From positions 1 to 64,000 of the forward strand of contig JBAIYS010000003.1 in NCBI GenBank assembly GCA_036763105.1: DNA of 64,000 nt, given 5' to 3'. Below the pieces are notes generated by a model that was not told where the DNA came from, searched no databases, and saw nothing but the letters and a program-made list of their open reading frames with translations. A program made the position numbers and the translations under genes. Positions 1 through 8,823 of the stretch are shown here, in pieces (position 1 is the stretch's first letter; every line of letters begins with the position of its first letter). The stretch is from Peptococcaceae bacterium 1198_IL3148 (GTDB lineage: Bacteria; Bacillota; Desulfotomaculia; Desulfotomaculales; Desulfohalotomaculaceae).

Positions 1-136
1 TGGTATAAGGTTTTCTATCCATAATTATACAATGTTGAAAAATATACCCATAATGCTTGTTTTTGAAAATGTGTAATTCTAAGAAATACAGAGATATTTT
101 AAGAAAACGTTAGATTATAGAGGGAGGGTGACAGTA

Positions 137-520
137 TTGAAAAAATTAGCTAAAGATGAGTCTATGTGCATAGCCTGTCACAACTGTGAACAGGTTTGCT
201 CAACAACCTATTTTAAGGTTGAGAACAGTGCATTGGCTGCCATCAGAGTGTGGGATTCAGGTAATGCTGATGTTAAGTTAATCACCTGCACCCAGTGCGG
301 AGAATGTATTGATATTTGTCCTGCCGAAGCAATTTATCGTGATAATAAAGGGGTAGTTAGAATTAAAAAGGCCCGGTGCGTAGGGTGCTTTGCCTGTGTA
401 GGCTTCTGTCCCGAGGCGGCGATGTTTCAACAGGGTGATAATATAGAACCTTTTAAATGTGTTGCCTGTGGTATTTGTGCTAAACAATGTCCCACAGGAG
501 CAATATTTATAGAAGAATAG
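137..520 (+). CDS. Four-cluster 4Fe-4S ferredoxin, partner of AOR-like enzyme
   Basis: A 127-residue iron-sulfur electron carrier that probably passes electrons to or from the oxidoreductase encoded 31 bp downstream. Four cysteine clusters are visible (CIACHNC, CTQCGEC, CVGCFAC, CVACGIC, three of them followed by a CP), enough for four [4Fe-4S] centres, as in YdhY-type partners of AOR-family proteins. The start is set at TTG 137: the Shine-Dalgarno AGGGAGGG at 121-128 runs into the alternative GTG at 128 but lies about 9 bases before the TTG. The partner assignment is inferred from adjacency and the shared operon with a MoaD/ThiS-like gene. Confidence 0.88.
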   Translation: MKKLAKDESMCIACHNCEQVCSTTYFKVENSALAAIRVWDSGNADVKLITCTQCGECIDICPAEAIYRDNKGVVRIKKARCVGCFACVGFCPEAAMFQQGDNIEPFKCVACGICAKQCPTGAIFIEE

Positions 521-551
521 AGAAGATTAGATAAATTTAGGGGGCGTTTAA

Positions 552-2687
552 ATGATAAGAAAGGTTTTGACAGAATTTTCATATGTGCCAGCAAAACTGG
601 ACAGAGGATATGTTAATAAAACATTATATATAAATGTTTCAGATTATAAGATCAGTGAAAAGCCAGTGACTGAAATGGTAAAGGAAAAGTTTATTGGCGG
701 CAGAGGATTTGGGCTGTGGTACCTTTGGAACGCCGTTACTCCGGAAACAAAGTGGGACGACTCGGAAAATGAAATCATTGTTTCGCCGGGACCCGTTGGC
801 GGTATTACCCAGTACCCGGGGGCAGGTAAATCTTTGGTGGTCAGTTTATCCCCCACCACCGGTACGGTGGTGGACAGCAACGTGGGAGGGCACTTTGGCC
901 CGTTGTTGAAGTTTTCTGGCTGGGATGCCTTAGAGGTGCAAGGGAAATCAGAGCAGGATGTGGTGATTTTTATCGATGGCAATGCCGGGTTGGTTAGAAT
1001 TGAATCCTTGCCGGAGCTGGCTAATGACAGTCATTTGCTGGTTGAACAGTTGACGGATTACTATGCCTGTAATGAGGAGGATAAAAGAAGCATCTCAATA
1101 ATTTCTGCCGGATCTGCGGCCGATCATACGTTAATTGGTATGTTGAACTTCTCTTTTTATGATTCCCGGAGGAAGGCCATCCGCTTAAAACAAGCCGGCC
1201 GCGGTGGCATCGGTTCGGTTTTAAGAAACAAGCATATCAAAGCCATTGTGGTTAAGTTTGCCGGTGTAAAAGGCAACCTGAATAACCCGGCAGATTTTAA
1301 TAAGATTGCTAAGACCGGTATTAAGTTGCACAAAGAAATAAAAAATGGCGACGACAAGCAATGCCAGATGAGAGTCCGAGGCACCACTTATTTGGTCAAA
1401 ATAATGAACGACTACGATCTGTTGCCCACTTATAATTTTAAGTATGGTTCCCACAGTGACGGTGAAAAAATCACAGCCCCCCATTGGGTGGAGCGCTTTG
1501 ACTTGGGTAAGGCTGACGGTTGCTGGTATGGCTGCACGTTGTCCTGTTGTAAAGTGGTGGGGGATTTTGTTTTAAAAACCGGTCCCTATCAAGGCCAAAG
1601 GGTTATTATGGATGCCCCAGAATATGAAACCATTGCCGGTGTAGGTTCAAATTGTGGCATTTTTGATATTGATTACATTATGGAATGCAATTTTTATTGT
1701 GACACCTATGGTGTTGATACCATATCCTTTGGCACATTAACCGCATTCTTAATGGAGTGTTATGAGAATGGCATCCTAGATCAAGAAAAAACCGGTGGGT
1801 TAGAATTAAAATTTGGCAATGGTGTCGCGGTGTTAGAGTTGTTGCATCAAATGTCTAGGGGCGAGGGTTTTGGTAAAATTGCCGGTTTGGGTATTCGGAA
1901 ATGTAAGGAATATTTTGTTAAAGAATACCACGCAGATATTGATTTTCTTAATGACATTGGCATGGAAGCCAAAGGAATGGAGTATGCTGAATATGTTAGC
2001 AAAGAGTCTTTGGTACAACAGGGAGGCTTTGGCTTAGCCAATAAAGGACCACAACATGATGAGGCCTGGTTGATTTTTATGGACATGGTTAACAACCAGT
2101 TGCCCACCTTTGAAGATAAAGCTGAAGCACTGCATTACTTCCCGATGTTCAGAACTTGGTTAGGATTGGTTGGGCTGTGTAAACTGCCTTGGAATGACAT
2201 AGTACCTGAGGATAATAATCGCACCGCTGAGCCTAATAAAATACCTGAACATGTGCAAAACTATGTAGATTTATTTAACGCTATGACCGGACGCAACATA
2301 GACATAGATGAAATGTTGCGACAATCAGAACGGGTTTATAACTTCCAAAGGGTGTTTAACCTAAAAATGGGCTTTGGCACCAGAGAGCATGACAGTATAC
2401 CCTACCGCTCTGTGGGCCCGGTCACTGTGGAAGAATATCAATCCAGGCAGGATAGATACGATAACCAATTAGTAGAACTATTGGCCTATAATCCAGAGGG
2501 CAAGTCAACGGCAGATAAGTTGCAAGTGTTAAGAAATTATCGTGAAGGACAATACCAAAAGTTAATTGATGCTGTCTACCAACGGCGGGGCTGGACTGAA
2601 CAGGGTATCCCCAAAATAGAAACCTTACAAGCACTGGGGATAGATTTACCGGAAGTAATAGCGGTGGTCAAAAAACACCTAGCTTAG
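552..2687 (+). CDS. Aldehyde ferredoxin oxidoreductase family protein (YdhV-like)
   Basis: A 711-residue member of the tungsten/molybdenum pterin aldehyde:ferredoxin oxidoreductase family. The N-terminal cofactor domain shows the FIGGRGFG and SPGPVGG stretches (about residues 47-84). A CWYGCTLSCC cluster at residues 324-333 and a late cysteine in GLCKLPW match the four-cysteine [4Fe-4S] pattern, although the first spacing is CX3C rather than CX2C. The length (classical AOR about 605) and the neighbouring multi-cluster ferredoxin fit the YdhV-type branch better than classical AOR; BamB-like enzymes are also relatives. The substrate cannot be read from the sequence. Confidence 0.9.
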   Translation: MIRKVLTEFSYVPAKLDRGYVNKTLYINVSDYKISEKPVTEMVKEKFIGGRGFGLWYLWNAVTPETKWDDSENEIIVSPGPVGGITQYPGAGKSLVVSLSPTTGTVVDSNVGGHFGPLLKFSGWDALEVQGKSEQDVVIFIDGNAGLVRIESLPELANDSHLLVEQLTDYYACNEEDKRSISIISAGSAADHTLIGMLNFSFYDSRRKAIRLKQAGRGGIGSVLRNKHIKAIVVKFAGVKGNLNNPADFNKIAKTGIKLHKEIKNGDDKQCQMRVRGTTYLVKIMNDYDLLPTYNFKYGSHSDGEKITAPHWVERFDLGKADGCWYGCTLSCCKVVGDFVLKTGPYQGQRVIMDAPEYETIAGVGSNCGIFDIDYIMECNFYCDTYGVDTISFGTLTAFLMECYENGILDQEKTGGLELKFGNGVAVLELLHQMSRGEGFGKIAGLGIRKCKEYFVKEYHADIDFLNDIGMEAKGMEYAEYVSKESLVQQGGFGLANKGPQHDEAWLIFMDMVNNQLPTFEDKAEALHYFPMFRTWLGLVGLCKLPWNDIVPEDNNRTAEPNKIPEHVQNYVDLFNAMTGRNIDIDEMLRQSERVYNFQRVFNLKMGFGTREHDSIPYRSVGPVTVEEYQSRQDRYDNQLVELLAYNPEGKSTADKLQVLRNYREGQYQKLIDAVYQRRGWTEQGIPKIETLQALGIDLPEVIAVVKKHLA

Positions 2688-2699
2688 GAGTATCATCAA

Positions 2700-2897
2700 A
2701 TGATCAAGGTTAATGGAAGACAGTTCCCATGGGAAGAAAATCTGACCATAAAAAAGCTGTTAGAGAAAAAGAATTATACTTTTCCCAATCTAGTTGTCAA
2801 AATTAATGAAAAGGTGATTGACCCTGAAAACTTTGAGGTTGCCGTCATCGCCGATGGCGATGATGTGAAAGTTATTCATTTAATCACAGGGGGTTAA
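2700..2897 (+). CDS. MoaD/ThiS-like sulfur carrier protein
   Basis: A 65-residue ubiquitin-fold protein ending in ITGG, the C-terminal di-glycine that is adenylated and thiocarboxylated in MoaD and ThiS. It starts 12 bp after the AOR-like gene and is last in that operon, before a strong terminator. MoaD donates the dithiolene sulfur of molybdopterin, so a dedicated carrier for the tungsto/molybdopterin of the upstream enzyme is the likely role. A ThiS role in thiamine synthesis is possible but no thi genes are nearby. Confidence 0.85.
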   Translation: MIKVNGRQFPWEENLTIKKLLEKKNYTFPNLVVKINEKVIDPENFEVAVIADGDDVKVIHLITGG

Positions 2898-2904
2898 GAC
2901 CCGA

Positions 2905-2944
2905 GGGCAAACGTATGCAGTAACGCGTTTGCCCATTATTTTTA
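2905..2944 (+). terminator. Rho-independent terminator of the AOR operon
   Basis: A perfect 9-bp stem, GGGCAAACG (2905-2913) with CGTTTGCCC (2926-2934), is followed by a T-rich stretch. It begins 8 bases after the stop codon of the MoaD/ThiS-like gene. Confidence 0.85.
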
Positions 2945-2999
2945 TAATTTCAAACCAATCAATTGTGTTGGCAAATTTCTAAATATTCAATAAAATTAC

Positions 3000-3030
3000 G
3001 CAGGAAAATGCAAAGAATGCGAGAATAAAT
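3000..3030 (+). promoter_or_regulatory. Candidate sigma-H promoter upstream of korDABC
   Basis: GCAGGAAAA at 3000-3008 and GAATAA at 3023-3028 match the sigma-H consensus (RnAGGAWWW, 11-12 bp, RnnGAATWW). The same two elements with the same spacing occur at 37265 and 47110. The korD start is about 95 bp downstream, so another promoter may also serve the operon. Confidence 0.5.
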
Positions 3031-3125
3031 AATAGCAAGCTATTGGGTTTTATGCACGTTAATTTTTAAAATGAATAACTTAGTATAAAATTACTTCTAC
3101 TCATTTAACAAGGGAGAGGTGACTG

Positions 3126-3350
3126 ATGTTGCAAGGGCAAATGGTACCCAAAATTAAAACAACAGTGGTCGCGGTGAATCATACTTGGTGCAAAAAATGT
3201 GGTATTTGTGTGTCTTTCTGTAGCAAAGGTGTGTTGGTGCAACGGGATAACAACAAAATTTATGTAGAAAATCCAGAAAATTGCGTAGGTTGCAACTTGT
3301 GTGTCAATTTGTGCCCGGATTATGCCATTAGTCTGGAGGTGATGGAATAA
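3126..3350 (+). CDS. korD: 2-oxoacid:ferredoxin oxidoreductase, delta (ferredoxin) subunit
   Basis: A 74-residue two-cluster ferredoxin subunit with CKKCGIC and CVGCNLC, each closed by a later cysteine (FC, LCP), holding two [4Fe-4S] clusters. It takes electrons from the catalytic subunits of the 2-oxoacid oxidoreductase. The ATG follows GGGAGAGGTG. Its stop overlaps the start of korA by one base (TAATG), so the subunits are translationally coupled. The 2-oxoglutarate preference is inferred from the four-gene arrangement and from sucCD nearby; other branched 2-oxoacid enzymes share this layout. Confidence 0.88.
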   Translation: MLQGQMVPKIKTTVVAVNHTWCKKCGICVSFCSKGVLVQRDNNKIYVENPENCVGCNLCVNLCPDYAISLEVME

Positions 3351-4480
3351 TGACGGAACCCAGATTGTTGCAGGGAAATGAGGCTTGTGCCGAAGGGGCA
3401 TTGGCCGCTGGGTTGTCATTTTATGCCGGCTACCCCATAACACCCTCCACGGAAATTACTGAGCTGCTGTCTCGCAAGCTACCAATGCTCGGAGGCAAAT
3501 TTATTCAAATGGAGGATGAATTAGCCAGTATGGCGGCGGTGATTGGAGCGTCATTAACCGGTGCAAAAGCCATGACTGCCACCAGCGGTCCGGGATTTAC
3601 ACTAAAACAAGAAAATATTGGTTTTGCTGCCATGGCCGAGGTGCCCTGCGTAATTGTCGATGTGCAACGCCTCGGACCCAGCACCGGGGTAGCCACTGCT
3701 CCGGCCCAAGGGGATGTGATGCAGGCCCGGTGGGGCACCCATGGTGACCACCCCATTATTGTTTATTCGCCAGCAACGGTTAAAGAATGTTATACCCTGA
3801 CAATGCGTGCTTTTAATATGGCTGAACGATTTAGAGTGCCGGTGATTATGTTAATGGATGAAGTGGTGGGGCATATGCGCGAGCGGGTAGAATTGCCAGA
3901 GATTGATCAAACAACGATAATTAATCGACCAACGCCCTCCGTTGAACCCCATCGCTACAAAGCATATCAAGATACCGAAACCCATGTACCGCCCATGGCT
4001 TGTTTTGGTGATGGTTACCGCTATCATGTAACCGGTTTAATCCATGATGAAAATGGTTTTGCCACCGAGAATCCGGAAATAGTTGGTAGGCAGTTGCAAA
4101 GATTACATAATAAAATAAACCATCATCGCTCAGAGATAGTGGATTGGGAATCATTAAATACTGACGATGCAGAGGTTATATTAGTTACCTTTGGGGGCAC
4201 TGCCCGGGCGGCCACAAAGGCAATGCGTTTAGCCAGGCAGGAGGGAATGAAGGTTGGCATCTTTAGACCCATCAGCATCTGGCCTTTCCCCGAAGAGCAA
4301 CTCAATCTACTGGCTGACAAAAAAGTTAAGTTGGTGGTGCCAGAAATGAACTTTGGTCAACTGGTACATGAAATTGAACGGATAGTAAGGGGAAGGTGTC
4401 CGGTATATCCTGTAAACCAAGTCAATGGTGAATTAATTAAACCTGATTATATTTTGAATAAAGTCAGGGAGGTGTATTAA
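3350..4480 (+). CDS. korA: 2-oxoacid:ferredoxin oxidoreductase, alpha subunit
   Basis: A 376-residue alpha subunit of a CoA-dependent 2-oxoacid:ferredoxin oxidoreductase, which decarboxylates 2-oxoglutarate (or a similar acid) to the acyl-CoA. The N-terminal domain begins GNEACAEGAL and contains the family stretch AGYPITPSTE (about residues 29-38). A conserved ATSGPGFTL segment follows at about residue 80, and domain II occupies the C-terminal third. It lies between korD (1-base overlap) and korB (1-base gap). Confidence 0.9.
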   Translation: MTEPRLLQGNEACAEGALAAGLSFYAGYPITPSTEITELLSRKLPMLGGKFIQMEDELASMAAVIGASLTGAKAMTATSGPGFTLKQENIGFAAMAEVPCVIVDVQRLGPSTGVATAPAQGDVMQARWGTHGDHPIIVYSPATVKECYTLTMRAFNMAERFRVPVIMLMDEVVGHMRERVELPEIDQTTIINRPTPSVEPHRYKAYQDTETHVPPMACFGDGYRYHVTGLIHDENGFATENPEIVGRQLQRLHNKINHHRSEIVDWESLNTDDAEVILVTFGGTARAATKAMRLARQEGMKVGIFRPISIWPFPEEQLNLLADKKVKLVVPEMNFGQLVHEIERIVRGRCPVYPVNQVNGELIKPDYILNKVREVY

Positions 4481-4481
4481 A

Positions 4482-5306
4482 ATGTTGCCGGAGATAGAAC
4501 AATATTTTCGCATAGAAAAACTGCCCCATATGTGGTGCCCGGGCTGCGGCAATGGCATTATTTTGCATTCGTTAATCAATGCCATCTCTGCCCTTGGTTT
4601 GAACCAAGACCAGACCACCATAGTATCAGGCATCGGTTGTGCCTCTAGAGCTGCAGGTTATCTTGATTTTGATACTCTGCACACAACCCATGGTCGGGCA
4701 TTGGCCTTTGCCACTGGTATTAAACTGGCAAAACCTGCATTAAATGTTTTTGTATTAATGGGGGATGGAGATTGCACCGCCATCGGCGGCAATCATTTTA
4801 TACATGCAGCCCGCCGGAACATTAATCTTACTGCCATTGTATTTAATAATAATATCTATGGTATGACCGGTGGTCAATATTCGCCGATGACACCCCACAA
4901 CAAAAGGGCAACCACCGCATCCTTTGGCAACATTGATCGCCCCTTTGATTTAGCAGAACTGGCCAAAGGTGCCGGGGCTACTTATGTTGCCCGGGCCACC
5001 ACCTACCATACCAAATTGTTAACCAACCTAATTATGGAAGGGTATAAAAATAAAGGTTTTTCTGTGGTGGAGGTGATAACCGCTTGCCCCACAGCATATG
5101 GCAGATATAATAAATTGGGGTCACCAGCAGATATGCTTAAGGCACAAAGGGAAAACACAGTCAATGTGAAGAGCATGCTAGCCAACGGTGGCACTGTGCC
5201 TGCAGGAAAAATACCCATTGGAGAGCTCTACCGGGCTGAGGAGCCGGAATATATAGAAGAATACAGGAAATTGGTAGAGGCGTTACAAATGAAAGGTGGG
5301 AAGTGA
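4482..5306 (+). CDS. korB: 2-oxoacid:ferredoxin oxidoreductase, beta (TPP) subunit
   Basis: The thiamine-pyrophosphate-binding subunit, 274 residues. It shows the family's WCPGCGNG near the N-terminus (about residues 18-25) and a TPP/Mg motif beginning GDGD at about residue 91 and closing about 30 residues later in FNNNIYGMTGGQ. Only a short intergenic gap separates it from korA and korC. With KorA it forms the catalytic core. Confidence 0.92.
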   Translation: MLPEIEQYFRIEKLPHMWCPGCGNGIILHSLINAISALGLNQDQTTIVSGIGCASRAAGYLDFDTLHTTHGRALAFATGIKLAKPALNVFVLMGDGDCTAIGGNHFIHAARRNINLTAIVFNNNIYGMTGGQYSPMTPHNKRATTASFGNIDRPFDLAELAKGAGATYVARATTYHTKLLTNLIMEGYKNKGFSVVEVITACPTAYGRYNKLGSPADMLKAQRENTVNVKSMLANGGTVPAGKIPIGELYRAEEPEYIEEYRKLVEALQMKGGK

Positions 5307-5307
5307 A

Positions 5308-5880
5308 ATGGAGCAGACCTGGGAAGTGCGTTTAAGTGGTTCCGGAGGTCAAGGGCTAATATTGGCTGGTATAATATTAGCTGAGGCCGGAATCCTAGAG
5401 GGGAAAAATGTGGTTCAAACCCAATCCTACGGTCCGGCAGCCCGTGGCGGCGCCAGTAAAGCAGAGGTTATTATTAGTGACCAAGAAATTGACTATCCTA
5501 AAGTAGAAACCGCCGATGTTTTATTAGCTCTTAATCAGGAGTCCTGCACCAAATTCATGGGGAGTATAAAAAGTGACGGCTTGGCCATCATCGACTCATC
5601 CTTGGTTGAAGATGTTCCTGCCAGCACTTGCCAAATCTACCCCATGCCCATCACAAAACTTGCCCGCGAAGAAATTGGTCGGGAATTGGTGGCCAATATT
5701 GTCGCCTTGGGTGCGCTGGTGGGCCTCACCGGCGTAGTGTCTATCCAAACCGTTACTAAAGCAGTAATGGCTAGGGTGCCCAAAGGGACTGAAGAGTTAA
5801 ACAGTAAAGCATTGCAGTTGGGATTTAGATTAGCCGAAGAAGCCCGCGCGGTTAAAGAGCAGGTTTCAAAAATAGTATAG
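5308..5880 (+). CDS. korC: 2-oxoacid:ferredoxin oxidoreductase, gamma subunit
   Basis: A 190-residue gamma subunit, beginning with the family signature RLSGSGGQGLILAG and containing SYGPAARGGASKAEV. ATG 5308 is chosen over the upstream in-frame GTG 5296 because GGTGGGA lies just before it and it starts one base after the korB stop. It is the last gene of the operon, with a terminator 15 bp downstream. Confidence 0.9.
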   Translation: MEQTWEVRLSGSGGQGLILAGIILAEAGILEGKNVVQTQSYGPAARGGASKAEVIISDQEIDYPKVETADVLLALNQESCTKFMGSIKSDGLAIIDSSLVEDVPASTCQIYPMPITKLAREEIGRELVANIVALGALVGLTGVVSIQTVTKAVMARVPKGTEELNSKALQLGFRLAEEARAVKEQVSKIV

Positions 5881-5894
5881 GTAGAGCTGCTTAC

Positions 5895-5920
5895 TGCGCC
5901 TAAAGGCGCAAATTTTTTTA
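5895..5920 (+). terminator. Terminator after korC
   Basis: Stem TGCGCC/GGCGCA (5895-5900 with 5905-5910), loop TAAA, followed by AATTTTTTT. Confidence 0.8.
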
Positions 5921-6041
5921 ATAATAATTTAATGATTATTATATATATTACAGTGATTATTAATAGTATAATGAAATATAGCACATTTAATAGAATTCTA
6001 GCATGATTTGTAAAAAATGATGCTAAAGGAGAGGGTTACCA

Positions 6042-7229
6042 TTGTTATCTTTGTTTCGTTCAACTCCAGATTCTGAAAACCTTAGCAATTGTCATCAGGA
6101 TTTTTATGCAGCTTTAACGAATTTTTCTTTAGCCCATACTGAATTAATGGCTTTTCAATCAAGGCTGCGAGTACAAGAAGTTGCCAGCCAAGCATCGGAT
6201 TTAGCTGCCACCAGTGAACAAATGTCTGCCACCGCTGAAGAAGTCACTGCCTCCACAGAAGAAATAAGTGCTAAAATGCAACAATTGAAGGATGATTTTG
6301 CCAAAGAGATTAAAACCATAGATCAATTGTCGGAATTGGCAAATGAAGTGGAAAAGATATTAAATAGTATGGTGGAAAATGCCAGCGAACTAAATGATAA
6401 AATAAAAAAGATTGATGATATTAGTGAAAATGTATCCGATATCGCTGAACAAACCAATATGCTGTCATTAAACGCAGCAATTGAAGCTGCTCGGGCGGGA
6501 CAAGCTGGCAGAGGTTTTTCGGTGGTGGCCGAAGAAGTGCGCAATTTATCCAGCCAAACCAAGGATGCTGTGGTGGAGGTTAAAGATATTTCTTATCAAG
6601 TTAACGAAAAAGCTGCCAACACCGGGGCAGCAGTATCCAGTGTTAAACATATCTTTGAAAAGTATCTACAAAGTTCTGCGGAAATTGCCGATAACATTAA
6701 AGAGGGATCGATACAGGTGGAGCATTCCGCTGAGATGGTTGAAAACATTGCCGATGCTATGCAACAACAGTCAGTGGCGGCGGAAAATCTGGCTCAGGTG
6801 GCTACGGGTATGGCAGCGGCCAGTGATTTTGGTGACTCCATTACCAATAATGCCAAGGAATTGTTCAATATTGTCAATCCACACTTAAAATTATCTAATA
6901 GCCAACGGATTATCTCAATATTGGCAGCTAGGTTAATTGATCATGCCAATTTTTTGCGCAGTACTATTAAAAAGGCTGGTTCCGGTGAGACCAGCGTAGA
7001 TCATCACCAATGTGCCTTTGGCAAGTGGTATGATAAAAACAAAGACACATATCATCATTTAAAAGAATTCTCTGCTATAGACGAACCGCACCAAAGGGTA
7101 CACGTTGCAGCAGCCAAACTTGTCCAACAAAGTTCAGTGGCAAATGCAGAATTATTGGTAACGGCTTCCACCGATATTTTGAGAACCTTTATTAATTTAA
7201 TAAAAAGGTTGGAGAGTGATAACAAATAA
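6042..7229 (+). CDS. Soluble methyl-accepting chemotaxis protein with C-terminal CZB domain
   Basis: A cytoplasmic chemoreceptor of 395 residues with no membrane segment. The signalling hairpin tip is recognisable at about residues 137-172 ([22 protein letters not shown]). The C-terminal part is a chemoreceptor zinc-binding (CZB) domain: an early His, [10 protein letters not shown] at about 319-328, and two later histidines in EPHQRVH. CZB domains bind zinc and in other bacteria sense hypochlorous acid or zinc. The start is TTG 6042, preceded by AGGAGAGG at a good distance. It is transcribed alone after the kor operon. Confidence 0.88.
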   Translation: MLSLFRSTPDSENLSNCHQDFYAALTNFSLAHTELMAFQSRLRVQEVASQASDLAATSEQMSATAEEVTASTEEISAKMQQLKDDFAKEIKTIDQLSELANEVEKILNSMVENASELNDKIKKIDDISENVSDIAEQTNMLSLNAAIEAARAGQAGRGFSVVAEEVRNLSSQTKDAVVEVKDISYQVNEKAANTGAAVSSVKHIFEKYLQSSAEIADNIKEGSIQVEHSAEMVENIADAMQQQSVAAENLAQVATGMAAASDFGDSITNNAKELFNIVNPHLKLSNSQRIISILAARLIDHANFLRSTIKKAGSGETSVDHHQCAFGKWYDKNKDTYHHLKEFSAIDEPHQRVHVAAAKLVQQSSVANAELLVTASTDILRTFINLIKRLESDNK

Positions 7230-7232
7230 CCT

Positions 7233-7262
7233 AATGCCACAGATTGAATGTGGCATTTTTTA
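7233..7262 (+). terminator. Terminator after the CZB chemoreceptor
   Basis: A perfect stem, AATGCCACA (7233-7241) with TGTGGCATT (7249-7257), runs into a T tract. Confidence 0.85.
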
Positions 7263-7315
7263 TCCCTCTGTTATAACCCAAATATGTTAAAATTAGGGAT
7301 ATGGGGGTGAGCGTT

Positions 7316-8722
7316 TTGCAAGCCAATGCACAAAAATATTCAAAAGAAATCAAAACTCAGTTGTTTCAAGGGCTAGAGTGTTTGTTTTTGGATGAATGGG
7401 GTGGACCGAGAAGTGAGTTGGCCATCAATTATTTGCGCCAAAACGTCATTCCTCAATTGATCAACTGCCTGCTAATCAATCATCGTTATTTAGAAAACAA
7501 TACCTTTATTGACATTTTAACAAATAAGCTGAATACTGAATTTGCCTATCCGCTCACCTTTGCCGAAGGCTTGGCGCCGGATGTCACCAAGGTGGCAATT
7601 AAGATATTGGGCCAACATCAAGATCGTCAATCTCACCCGTGGAAACCATGGGAAGATGTGCTGCGGATGATAACCGTTGGTCATACCATTAAAGACATTG
7701 CCGACAAAACCGCTTTTTCGGAGTCGTATATTGAGTCCTTTAGAAAAAGATATGTTAATTTTGCCAATTTGGCTGAAGGATTAAATGCCGATTTTGATTA
7801 TTATGCCAAATTACCGCAATTAAAAAGTTATGGCAATCAACTGCTGAGATTTATGGTGGATTTTAATTCCCGCTTTAAAGTGTTTAAAAATTATTATGCC
7901 CGTCTACAGGCAGAACAGGTTATATTTGACTTTGAGTTGCCGTTAAATGTTGATGAACTATTACAATTTCTGGAGGGTATGTACTACAACGATAAACAAT
8001 TCAATAGAGAAAAACTAATCAATCAGCTCGCCGCTTCAAAGGAAATGGGCACTGGTTTAAGCGGGTTATTTAGCAATCGCCAGCACTGGCAGATAAAGAA
8101 TATTATTGATGAGTTGATAGAGAATCATTTGTTGGTACAAATAAACAATGGCGATGGTAAACTCTCTTTGTCTTCTAAAGCAGCCATGTTAATAGTACCC
8201 ATTATATCGCCCCGCCTAGCCCAAGAAATTCTTGATTTACTAAACTCGCGGGATAGTGATCGCATATCCAGAAGTATAGCACTGGTGATAGGGAAAAACA
8301 GCAGCGTGGCGGTGCATGTAATTAAACAATTAACGGCCAGCAAAGACCCAGTGGTAATACTTTTTTTCAAAGCATTACATAGAAGAGTAAGCAAGCCGGT
8401 GCTTTTGGAGATTATATCAGCCTGTGCAGAGTTTGGCGGCAATGATGTGGTGGGTTTAATTACCAAGGCGTTACAACACCGTGACAGTATTGTAAGAGTT
8501 AAAGCTTGTCAAGCCATAGAAAAATTAGCTGATAAAGCATATTATTTTTACCTGATTGCTGCTTTGCATGATGACGTGCCCATTGTCAGGGAACATGTGG
8601 TGAAGGCATTAGCTGCATTAAATATGCCGTCGGCAATTCGCCATTTAGAAGAAATGCTTATTGCAGAGGAGAACATTACTGTACGCAGGTTAATCAAAGA
8701 AACCATCGCAAAATTTAAATAA
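7316..8722 (+). CDS. HEAT-repeat protein of unknown function
   Basis: About 468 residues; I do not recognise the N-terminal two thirds. From about residue 290 the sequence becomes helical repeats of HEAT type, clearest at the end (DSIVRVKACQAIEKLADKA, then DVPIVREHVVKALAALN). Such repeats usually mediate protein-protein binding. No signal peptide or membrane helix is seen. TTG 7316 is preferred because GGGGGTGA lies 5 bases before it; ATG 7301 in the same frame has no good ribosome site. It stands alone between the chemoreceptor and trxB, so context says little. Confidence 0.75.
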   Translation: MQANAQKYSKEIKTQLFQGLECLFLDEWGGPRSELAINYLRQNVIPQLINCLLINHRYLENNTFIDILTNKLNTEFAYPLTFAEGLAPDVTKVAIKILGQHQDRQSHPWKPWEDVLRMITVGHTIKDIADKTAFSESYIESFRKRYVNFANLAEGLNADFDYYAKLPQLKSYGNQLLRFMVDFNSRFKVFKNYYARLQAEQVIFDFELPLNVDELLQFLEGMYYNDKQFNREKLINQLAASKEMGTGLSGLFSNRQHWQIKNIIDELIENHLLVQINNGDGKLSLSSKAAMLIVPIISPRLAQEILDLLNSRDSDRISRSIALVIGKNSSVAVHVIKQLTASKDPVVILFFKALHRRVSKPVLLEIISACAEFGGNDVVGLITKALQHRDSIVRVKACQAIEKLADKAYYFYLIAALHDDVPIVREHVVKALAALNMPSAIRHLEEMLIAEENITVRRLIKETIAKFK

Positions 8723-8748
8723 CTGTTGGCACAGATAACTGCCAACAC

Positions 8749-8778
8749 TTGACTAGCAATTTTGTGAAATGAGATAAT
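8749..8778 (+). promoter_or_regulatory. Sigma-A type promoter of trxB
   Basis: TTGACT at 8749-8754 and GATAAT at 8773-8778 with 18 bp between them, 46 bp before the trxB start. A hairpin (TGTTGGCA 8724-8731 with TGCCAACA 8740-8747) lies directly upstream and may end the preceding transcript, though no T tract follows it. Confidence 0.6.
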
Positions 8779-8823
8779 ATAAAGAATTAAAATAAAAATA
8801 TTACATAGGTGGTGCACTCAATT

